Assembly: GCA_900539625.1 (NCBI GenBank)
Contig: UQCW01000027.1
Location: forward strand, 1 to 32,295
Reading direction: 5' to 3'
From: an uncultured Prevotella sp.
GTDB taxonomy: Bacteria > Bacteroidota > Bacteroidia > Bacteroidales > Bacteroidaceae
DNA length: 32,295 bases
This document shows, in pieces, positions 15,650 through 21,666 of this stretch. A model generated the notes under the pieces. The model saw nothing but the letters and a program-made list of their open reading frames with translations. It was not told the DNA's origin and ran no database searches. How positions within the stretch are numbered: the stretch's first letter is position 1; the number at the start of each line of letters is the position of its first letter. Made by a program: the position numbers and the translations under genes.

Positions 15650-15970
15650 ATGAAGAAGTTTTTGCTCCTCGCCGTCCTGTCGCTCACGCTGGCAGGATGC
15701 AGCAAAAGTCCTGACGAGAAACTCATCAGAATCATCAACGACGCCACCGAAAAAATGAAGGAGGCCAAGACCATGGAAGAAGCCGACAAGGTGAACAAGG
15801 ATTTCGTGGCCGACATTTCCGAATTTGAAAAGGAAAACAAGGATGCCTACGACGCCATCGAGAAAGACAAGGCGAAGAAGGAGGCGGTGGAAGCCGCCGG
15901 ACAGGGATACACGAAAGTGATGATGGAAAAGTTTTTCGAACTGACCAGCACGAAGCAGTTGGCCCAATAG
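15650..15970 (+). CDS. Small lipoprotein of unknown function
   Basis: A 106-residue predicted lipoprotein. The start at 15650 gives MKKFLLLAVLSLTLAGC, a signal peptide with lipobox LAGC and acylated Cys17; a longer in-frame ATG at 15593 would destroy this signal and is rejected. After the Cys comes SKSPDEK, whose charged residues could serve as a surface-export signal in Bacteroidetes, though this is not certain. The mature part is almost entirely charged helix (long Lys/Glu/Asp runs, about residues 25-90), probably a coiled coil, with no catalytic motif. I do not recognise a named family. It lies between the recA terminator and its own terminator, so it is an independent gene. No promoter box was found in the short upstream stretch. 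Confidence 0.8.
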   Translation: MKKFLLLAVLSLTLAGCSKSPDEKLIRIINDATEKMKEAKTMEEADKVNKDFVADISEFEKENKDAYDAIEKDKAKKEAVEAAGQGYTKVMMEKFFELTSTKQLAQ

Positions 15971-15991
15971 GAGTTTTACGACGAAACAGAA

Positions 15992-16034
15992 AAAGGAGTT
16001 GCGGGGGAAAACCTCTCGTAACTCCTTTCTTTTA
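15992..16034 (+). terminator. Rho-independent terminator of the lipoprotein gene
   Basis: AAAGGAGTT plus GCG (15992-16003) pairs with CGT plus AACTCCTTT (16017-16028), followed by CTTTTAT. It begins 21 bp after the lipoprotein stop. Confidence 0.88.
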
Positions 16035-16117
16035 TGAGTATAAAAGGAAGAGGCGACGCAGACAAACAGAGGTGGAAAATATGGAGAGGGTATCTATTTT
16101 ATGAGATTTTCAACCAA

Positions 16118-16150
16118 GTTCACAAAGTTGTGAACCACAACCTTGTGAAC
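16118..16150 (+). promoter_or_regulatory. Operator-like palindrome plus extra half-site upstream of the ATPase gene
   Basis: GTTCACAA (16118-16125), a 2-bp spacer and TTGTGAAC (16128-16135) make an 18-bp perfect palindrome. A further direct half-site TTGTGAAC is at 16143-16150 and overlaps the expected -33 position of the promoter at 16167. Such an arrangement suggests binding by a dimeric repressor or other regulator. Confidence 0.6.
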
Positions 16151-16166
16151 TACTTCTTTTTTTCAT

Positions 16167-16174
16167 TATCTTTG
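16167..16174 (+). promoter_or_regulatory. -7 box of the ATPase gene promoter
   Basis: TATCTTTG is an exact TAnnTTTG. TTG at 16143-16145, inside the third operator half-site, lies 21 bp upstream and can act as the -33 element. Start near 16181 leaves a leader of about 20 nt to the ATG at 16202. Confidence 0.7.
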
Positions 16175-16201
16175 TAATCTAACAAATAAGGAGTAAAGAT
16201 T

Positions 16202-17326
16202 ATGGAGAAAGCTTTTGTATATGGTATGTCGGTCGGTGGTAATAACTTTACAGACCGAATTGAAGAAACCAAGCGTATCAAACTTGACTTTGAGAATGGC
16301 GTTAATGTTATTCTTATATCTCCAAGACGCATGGGTAAGACCTCTCTTATCAAAAAGGTGATTTCCGAGATTGACAACCCTATGCTAAAAATCGTCTATA
16401 TGGACATATATGACTGCAGAAGTGAATATGATTTCTATAACCGATTTGCTGAAACAATCATGAAGTCCACTGGCAACCATTTGGAGCAAGTAATGGAGAA
16501 CATCAAGCGTTTCTTGGTTAGAATCTCGCCCAAAATTTCATTCAGCCCAGAACCCAACTCTGAGTTTTCTGTATCATTGGGGATAACGCCAAAGGATTAT
16601 TCTCCAGAGGAAATTTTGAATCTTCCAGAACGTATTGCCAAGGAACAGGGCGTTCGCCTTGTAGTATGTATTGACGAGTTTCAGCAGATAGGAGAGTTCA
16701 CAGACTCGCTGACCATACAAAAACGTCTACGCGGTGTTTGGCAGCATCATCAAAATGTGTCTTATTGCTTCTTTGGCAGTAAGAAGCATCTGATGGAAAA
16801 TATTTTCCAAAGTCGTCGTATGCCTTTTTATCAGTTTGGGGAGATGCTGCATCTAAAGTGTATTCCTACGGAATATTGGGTTCCCTTCATCTGTTCTCGA
16901 TTCGAGAAGTATGGCAAGAAGATAGCAGAAGAGTATGCAAGCAGAATATGCCAAGTGGTAAAGAATTACTCATCTTATGTGCAGCAACTTGCATGGAACG
17001 TTATGGCCGAAACAGAAAAAGAAGTAAACGAGGAGAGTTTCGAAGAAGGCTTGAAGGCTCTGTTGGAGCAAAACAGCAGTCTCTTTATACAACAGACAGA
17101 GGGGCTTACGACCTATCAGCTCAACTTCATTCGTCTTTTGTGCAAAGATATACATTCAGGATTTACCACTCAAACGGTTTCTGAAATATACCCTTTGGGC
17201 AGTAAGTCAAATATAGACCGTATAAAGAAAAGCTTGGTTGACAAGGAGATTATCACCATTGAGAAAGAGGGGATATTCCTTGCTGATAGTGTATTTGAGC
17301 TTTGGTTTAAAAGAGAAATGATGTAG
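16202..17326 (+). CDS. ATP-binding protein of the archaeal-type ATPase_2 (STAND-like) family
   Basis: A 374-residue P-loop ATPase. Walker A SPRRMGKTSL is at 40-49 (Lys46) and Walker B VVCIDEF at 154-160. An RMPFYQFGEMLHLKCIP segment follows, typical of this group's sensor region, and then a helical part. The C-terminal winged-helix region contains LGSKSNIDRIKKSLVDKEII and ends DSVFELWFKREM. Such proteins occur as single genes in many Bacteroidetes genomes and their role is not established. The gene is visibly AT-richer than all its neighbours, and it is one of few here with a good Shine-Dalgarno (AAGGAG, 16188-16193). Both features suggest horizontal acquisition. It stands alone with its own operator-like palindrome, promoter and terminator. 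No nuclease, toxin or transposase partner is adjacent, so a defence role cannot be claimed. Confidence 0.85.
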   Translation: MEKAFVYGMSVGGNNFTDRIEETKRIKLDFENGVNVILISPRRMGKTSLIKKVISEIDNPMLKIVYMDIYDCRSEYDFYNRFAETIMKSTGNHLEQVMENIKRFLVRISPKISFSPEPNSEFSVSLGITPKDYSPEEILNLPERIAKEQGVRLVVCIDEFQQIGEFTDSLTIQKRLRGVWQHHQNVSYCFFGSKKHLMENIFQSRRMPFYQFGEMLHLKCIPTEYWVPFICSRFEKYGKKIAEEYASRICQVVKNYSSYVQQLAWNVMAETEKEVNEESFEEGLKALLEQNSSLFIQQTEGLTTYQLNFIRLLCKDIHSGFTTQTVSEIYPLGSKSNIDRIKKSLVDKEIITIEKEGIFLADSVFELWFKREMM

Positions 17327-17403
17327 TCTATAGCCGACACTGCGGTTTACCATTCACCTATTTAATAAAAAGGGTATTTTTCGTAAATACAAAGATAACC
17401 AAA

Positions 17404-17440
17404 AGGGCTGATACCTCGTGAGAAGTGTCAGCCCTATTTT
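17404..17440 (+). terminator. Terminator after the ATPase gene, possibly bidirectional
   Basis: AGGGCTGA (17404-17411) pairs with TCAGCCCT (17428-17435), followed by ATTTTGTTTTG. On the other strand the stem is followed by TTTT, so it could also stop transcription from the SUI1 gene. The rest of 17441-17585 shows only a distant 8-bp inverted repeat (CAAGCGTC type) and no gene. Confidence 0.8.
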
Positions 17441-17585
17441 GTTTTGTTTGAGGTTCTTGCTTGTCGGTACAGGCACAAGCGTCTGCACACAGTGCGTTGC
17501 CGTCTGCCGCGCCTGATTCCGCCGCAAAAACGACAACACGGACGCTTGCATAGGCTGTTGGTCTCGCCCGCTTCTTATTCAATAA

Positions 17586-18023
17586 TTATTTCGTCTGTGA
17601 ATACCCCTCCTTCTTGAGGATTTCCAGCAGGCGCTGACGATGGTCGCCCTGAATGATGATTTCGCCATCTTTGGCCGAACCGCCGACGCCGCATTTCTGC
17701 TTCAAGAGTTTGCAGAGCGATTGGAGGTCGTCGGCCGAGCCGATGAAACCGCGCACGAGCGTCACGGTCTTGCCGCCTCTTCCTGCTCGCTCCATGCTCA
17801 GCCGCAGTTTTTGCTGCTGCTTGGGCAAGGTCTCGTTTTCCTCGGCCTCGGCTTCTTGATAGGAGAAATCGGGGGTGGTGGAATAGACCACACCCTGACG
17901 TTTGCGGCGTGCAGGCTCTGCCTTCGCAGTTTCCTGATTGGCTGGCCCTGGTTCGTTGTTTGTTTCTTCCGGCTCCGAAGCCTGGCTTGCCAGTGCGCTC
18001 AGAGCTGTTTTCCAGTCTGTCAT
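17586..18023 (-). CDS. SUI1/eIF1-family translation factor (YciH type)
   Basis: A 145-residue bacterial homologue of eukaryotic initiation factor eIF1. The C-terminal SUI1 domain (about 65-145) contains the recognisable KTVTLVRGFIG, the DLQSLCKLLKQKCGVGGSAKDGEIIIQGDH block and a terminal LLEILKKEGY helix. By analogy with E. coli YciH it may bind the small ribosomal subunit and influence start-site fidelity; its cellular role is not settled. The N-terminal half (about 15-65) is a low-complexity, Glu/Pro/Ala-rich linker, probably disordered. The ATG at 18023 lies only 15 bp from palindromic repeat copy 3. No consensus promoter box was found upstream. Confidence 0.9.
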   Translation of the reverse strand: MTDWKTALSALASQASEPEETNNEPGPANQETAKAEPARRKRQGVVYSTTPDFSYQEAEAEENETLPKQQQKLRLSMERAGRGGKTVTLVRGFIGSADDLQSLCKLLKQKCGVGGSAKDGEIIIQGDHRQRLLEILKKEGYSQTK

Positions 18024-18038
18024 AAATCTCTAATATAA

Positions 18039-18211
18039 GGGTGGTTCTAATAATTCTGATTTAAATATTCTGATGGTCGCTTTGCACCTTCTCGGAAGCG
18101 TCTTTTCGCAAGTAGCCTCAGTCACATAGCCCGCTATGCTCCTTCGTCTACTTACAAAAATACACTTCCGATAAGGCACAAATCAACTCATCAGAATTAT
18201 TAGAACCACCC
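18039..18211. mobile_element. Palindromic MITE-like element, copy 3 (divergent)
   Basis: A 173-bp element with perfect 22-bp terminal inverted repeats (18039-18060 and 18190-18211; outer end GGGTGGTTCTAATAATTC). The core (18119-18142) aligns with copies 1 and 2: CAGTC, then CATAGCCCGCTATG where they have CAATGCCCGCATTG, then CTCC. Both sides of the hairpin changed together. It abuts the SUI1 gene start and, like the other copies, is non-coding. Its arms have TAATTCTG but no exact TAnnTTTG. Confidence 0.75.
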
Positions 18212-18212
18212 C

Positions 18213-18261
18213 AAAAACGGGCAGCCCCAAGAGCTTTTACTGTCTTTTGGGCTTGCCCGTT
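18213..18261 (-). terminator. Rho-independent terminator of aspC
   Basis: AACGGGCA (18216-18223) pairs with TGCCCGTT (18254-18261), with an inner GCCC/GGGC stem. A T-run follows on the minus strand (18217-18213). Between it and the aspC stop at 18344 nothing else is evident. Confidence 0.82.
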
Positions 18262-18343
18262 TATTGGTTAACAGAATGTCAAGCAGGTGGCCAATTGTAT
18301 TTTATAAGCAGATGGCCTCCGCCTGAAAATCCTGCACGATGAA

Positions 18344-19537
18344 TCACTGCAACTTGGCCAAAGCCTCCTTGATGCGACGCATGGCCTCAACGATGTTTTC
18401 GTCGCTTGTGGCGTAGCTCATGCGGAAGCATTCAGGCGAGCCGAAGGCGGCACCGCCAACGGTGGCAACGTGTCCTTCTTCGAGGAGATACATGGCGAAG
18501 TCCATAGAGTCGTTGATGACGCGGTCGCCGAAGTGCTTGCCGAAATAAGAGCTGCACTTAGGGAAGAGATAGAAGGCACCGTGGGGCTCGTTGACTTCGA
18601 GGCCGGGGATTTCCTTGGCGAGACGAACGATGAGGTCGCGACGGCGCTCAAAGGCCTGACGCATTTCCTCCACGCAAGCCTGCGAACCCGTGTAGGCTGC
18701 TTCGGCTGCTTTCTGGGAAACGGAGCAAGGACCGCTCGTGTACTGCCCCTGGAGCTTGTTGCAGCCCTTCACAATCCACTGCGGACCGGCAATGAAACCG
18801 ATGCGCCAGCCTGTCATGGCATAGGCCTTGCTCACGCCGTTAACAATCACAACGCGGTCGCGCACTGACTCAAATTGGGCAATGCTTTCGTGGCGGCCCA
18901 CATAGTTGATGTGCTCGTAAATCTCATCGGCAACGACGTAGACCTGCTCGTGTTTTGCCAACACTTCTGCCAGGCCCTGGAGTTCTTCCTTGGAATAGAC
19001 AGAACCCGTCGGGTTGCTCGGAGAGCAGAGAATCAAAGCTTTGGTCTTCGGCGTGATGGCAGACTCAAGCTGGGCGGGCGTGATTTTGAAATCCTGTTCG
19101 ATGCCAGCTTCAACAATGACCGGTTCGCCGCCAGCAAGCTTCACCATTTCGGGATAGCTCACCCAATAGGGGGCAGGCACGATGACCTCGTCGCCGTCGT
19201 TGACCAACGCCATGATGGTGTTGCAAACAGATTGTTTGGCACCGTTGGAGCAGCAGATCTGGTCGGCAGTATAGTCCAATCCGTTTTCATTTTTCAGTTT
19301 CTTCACGATAGCCTCGCGCAGAGCCGGGTATCCAGCAACGGGAGAATAGCGTGACCAGTTTTCCTCAACAGCCTTGATGGCTGCGGCCTTGATGTGGTCG
19401 GGCGTATTGAAGTCGGGTTCACCCACACTCATGTTAATGATGTCAATGCCTTGTGCCTTGAGTTCACCGCTCTTCTGTGACATAGCCAGCGTGGCGGAAG
19501 GAGAAAGGCGGTTCAAACGATTGGAAAGTTCGTTCAT
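18344..19537 (-). CDS. aspC: Aspartate aminotransferase (class I PLP-dependent, subgroup I-gamma)
   Basis: A 397-residue pyridoxal-phosphate enzyme that interconverts aspartate and 2-oxoglutarate with oxaloacetate and glutamate. Conserved features are the N-terminal SVGEPDFNTPDHI, the SPVAGYPALREA segment, PAPYWVSYPEM, SPSNPTGSVY (Asn175), ADEIYEH (Asp204, Tyr207), the Schiff-base Lys237 in NGVSKAYAMTGWRIG, and the C-terminal FRMSYATSDENI with the substrate-binding Arg. Overall it resembles the Thermus/Bacillus type rather than the E. coli type. Some members also act as aromatic or prephenate aminotransferases, so substrate range is open. It is separated from the upstream Bax-inhibitor gene by a hairpin, and has its own terminator downstream. 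No TAnnTTTG box was found upstream. Confidence 0.95.
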   Translation of the reverse strand: MNELSNRLNRLSPSATLAMSQKSGELKAQGIDIINMSVGEPDFNTPDHIKAAAIKAVEENWSRYSPVAGYPALREAIVKKLKNENGLDYTADQICCSNGAKQSVCNTIMALVNDGDEVIVPAPYWVSYPEMVKLAGGEPVIVEAGIEQDFKITPAQLESAITPKTKALILCSPSNPTGSVYSKEELQGLAEVLAKHEQVYVVADEIYEHINYVGRHESIAQFESVRDRVVIVNGVSKAYAMTGWRIGFIAGPQWIVKGCNKLQGQYTSGPCSVSQKAAEAAYTGSQACVEEMRQAFERRRDLIVRLAKEIPGLEVNEPHGAFYLFPKCSSYFGKHFGDRVINDSMDFAMYLLEEGHVATVGGAAFGSPECFRMSYATSDENIVEAMRRIKEALAKLQ

Positions 19538-19557
19538 TGTCTTATTGTTGTTTTATA

Positions 19558-19590
19558 GAAGCGGCCCACGGTTGTTCCGCAGACCGCTTC
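19558..19590 (-). terminator. Hairpin between the Bax-inhibitor gene and aspC
   Basis: GAAGCGG (19558-19564) pairs with CCGCTTC (19584-19590), 20 bp past the upstream gene's stop. The following minus-strand sequence (TATAAAAC) is a poor U-tract, so termination may be partial and read-through into aspC is possible. Confidence 0.55.
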
Positions 19591-19609
19591 ATAGGGTTTT
19601 AAATTCGGG

Positions 19610-20320
19610 TTATTCTCTATTGCCGCCGACAATGCGGAGGATGAAGAGGAAGAGATTGACGAAGTCGAGATAGAGCGTCAAGCTGCCCATCAAGGCCATC
19701 TTCATGGTGTCGTTGTTCACTTCGCCGCCATATTGCATGAGCATCATCTTAATTTTCTGCGTGTCGTAGGCCGTCAGTCCGGCAAAGAGGAGCACGCCGA
19801 GATAAGTGACACCCCAATAGAGCGCACTGCTGGCCACGAAGATGTTGACGATGGAGGCGATGATGATGCCGATGAGCGCCATCATGGCGAAACGTCCAAC
19901 GAAACTGAGGTCGCGCTTAATGAGGAAACCGACCAGACTCATGGCGCCGAAGGTTCCAGCGGTGATGAAGAAGGTCGTGGCGATGACCTGCGGCGAATAG
20001 GCCAGGAATATCACGGAGAGCGTGGCGCCGTTGAGGATGGAATAGGCAGCAAACATCAGTCCGGCTGCCATAAACGACATCTTCATGATGCGCGCGGAGA
20101 GAATCCACACCAAAGCCAGTTCGGCAATGATGAGCACCATGAAGGAGCTGCCAGTGAAGATGCTCTGCATGAGCGCCACGTTGTTGGCAACGTAAGCCGC
20201 CGTGAGCCCTGTCATGGCCAGTCCGAGAGTCATCCAAAGATAGGTCTTGCTCAGCAATGCTGAAAAGGCACTCACACTGCTCGCCTGAGAGTAGAGGCCA
20301 GTTGTTCTTTCTTGTTCCAT
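19610..20320 (-). CDS. Bax inhibitor-1 family membrane protein (YccA/YbhL-like)
   Basis: A 236-residue inner-membrane protein of the BI-1 (TMBIM) family, with about seven hydrophobic helices. Characteristic are KTYLWMTLGLAMTGLTAAYV at the first helix, the TFGAMSLVGFLIKRDLSF segment, and the C-terminal GLTAYDTQKIK and YLDFVNLFLFILRIVGGNRE. Bacterial members have been linked to pH-gated calcium leak (BsYetJ) and to FtsH interaction (E. coli YccA); the function here is inferred only from family. The start is set at 20320 (MEQERTTGLYSQ), which leaves 10 bp to the stop of ribBA; an upstream in-frame ATG at 20455 would overlap ribBA by over 100 bp. It is very likely co-transcribed with ribBA. Confidence 0.9.
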   Translation of the reverse strand: MEQERTTGLYSQASSVSAFSALLSKTYLWMTLGLAMTGLTAAYVANNVALMQSIFTGSSFMVLIIAELALVWILSARIMKMSFMAAGLMFAAYSILNGATLSVIFLAYSPQVIATTFFITAGTFGAMSLVGFLIKRDLSFVGRFAMMALIGIIIASIVNIFVASSALYWGVTYLGVLLFAGLTAYDTQKIKMMLMQYGGEVNNDTMKMALMGSLTLYLDFVNLFLFILRIVGGNRE

Positions 20321-20330
20321 TTTTTCTGAT

Positions 20331-21545
20331 TTATTTTTTGAGATGCAATGTGTGTCCCATGCGCTCCTGCTTTGTACGCAGATAGCGTTCGTTATATCGG
20401 TTGGGCTTGATTTCGATGGGCACGTTTTCAACGATTTCCAAGCCATAGGCTTCAAGGCCGACGCGCTTGACGGGGTTGTTTGAGATGAGACGCATCTTCT
20501 TCACGCCGAGCAGGCCGAGGATTTGTGCGCCCACGCCATAGTCGCGCTCGTCGGGGTCATATCCCAAATGCACGTTGGCATCAACCGTGTCGTAGCCCTC
20601 TTCCTGGAGTTTGTAGGCGGCAATCTTGGCCATCAGGCCGATGCCACGTCCTTCCTGGTTGAGATAGAGCACCACGCCCTTGCCTTCCTTCTCGATCATC
20701 TCCATCGACTTATGGAGCTGCTCGCCGCAGTCGCAACGCTCGCTGCCGAAGATGTCGCCGGTGGCGCATGAAGAGTGAACACGCACCAACACAGGTTCGT
20801 CGGCCTCCCATTCGCCTTTAATCAAGGCGATGTGCTCCAAGTGGTTGCTTTTCTGACGGAAGGGGATGAGGCGGAAATGACCATATTCTGTCGGCATGTC
20901 CACTTCCTCGCCCTTCTCGACGAGGCATTCGTTTTTCAAGCGATAGGCAATGAGGTCCTTGATGGTGATGATGTGTAGGCCCTCCTTGGCTGCAAATTTC
21001 TGCAACTGGGGCATACGGGCCATCGTGCCGTCTTCATTGAGGATTTCGATGAGACAGGCGGCAGGATTGAAGCCAGCCATGCGGGCCAAGTCGACAGCGG
21101 CTTCGGTGTGTCCGGCACGCGCCAACACACCGCGGTCTTGTGCGTAGAGCGGATTGATGTGGCCGGGGCGTCCGAAGGTTTCCGGACGGCTGTCGGGGTC
21201 GGCCAAAGCGCGGATGGTGGCGGCGCGGTCGTGGCATGAAACGCCAGTGGTGCAACCTTCAAGTTTGTCAACGGTCACTGTGAACGGCGTTCCGAGCATA
21301 CTGGTGTTTGACTGCACCTGATGCTCGAGTTCCAACTGGCGACAACGCTCGATGGTTACAGGCGCACAAAGCACGCCGCGTCCGTTGCGCAACATATAGT
21401 TCACCTTTTCGGGGGTAACGAGTTCCGCCGCCATAATGAGGTCGCCCTCATTTTCGCGGTCTTCGTCGTCAACAACGATGACGAACTGTCCTTTTTTGAA
21501 GTCCTCAATGGCTTCTTCGATAGTGGCAAGTTTGAAATTATCCAT
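20331..21545 (-). CDS. ribBA: Bifunctional 3,4-dihydroxy-2-butanone-4-phosphate synthase / GTP cyclohydrolase II
   Basis: A 404-residue fusion catalysing both entry steps of riboflavin synthesis. The RibB half (1-205) makes dihydroxybutanone phosphate from ribulose 5-phosphate; it contains VVDDEDRENEGDLIMAAE, the GVSCHDRA and RPGHINPL motifs and RAGHTEAAVDLARMAG. The RibA half (206-404) opens GTP; its zinc ligands are Cys260, Cys271 and Cys273 in HSSCATGDIFGSERCDCGEQ, followed by LYLNQEGRGIGL and the C-terminal LISNNPVK. Both halves look intact. No FMN riboswitch is visible in the 121 bp upstream. It shares an operon with the downstream BI-1 gene (10-bp gap). Confidence 0.97.
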   Translation of the reverse strand: MDNFKLATIEEAIEDFKKGQFVIVVDDEDRENEGDLIMAAELVTPEKVNYMLRNGRGVLCAPVTIERCRQLELEHQVQSNTSMLGTPFTVTVDKLEGCTTGVSCHDRAATIRALADPDSRPETFGRPGHINPLYAQDRGVLARAGHTEAAVDLARMAGFNPAACLIEILNEDGTMARMPQLQKFAAKEGLHIITIKDLIAYRLKNECLVEKGEEVDMPTEYGHFRLIPFRQKSNHLEHIALIKGEWEADEPVLVRVHSSCATGDIFGSERCDCGEQLHKSMEMIEKEGKGVVLYLNQEGRGIGLMAKIAAYKLQEEGYDTVDANVHLGYDPDERDYGVGAQILGLLGVKKMRLISNNPVKRVGLEAYGLEIVENVPIEIKPNRYNERYLRTKQERMGHTLHLKK

Positions 21546-21666
21546 ATTCTTATGGGAGATATTTGCTTATTATATATATGTGTAGGGATTCAATATTATT
21601 TATTTAATATATGCAGGGAAAAACCTGTCTGATAACACCGCTTGGTGCCCGAGGGCAGCCTGCTCA

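Noticed and set aside
16202..17326. Part of an anti-phage defence system
   Set aside because: The protein is a lone STAND-like ATPase without nuclease, protease, reverse transcriptase or toxin partner; neighbours are recA, a lipoprotein and SUI1, none part of a known defence operon.
17390..17397. Minus-strand TATCTTTG box after the ATPase gene
   Set aside because: It has no -33 partner and would drive a transcript antisense to the ATPase 3' end with no gene; likely chance.
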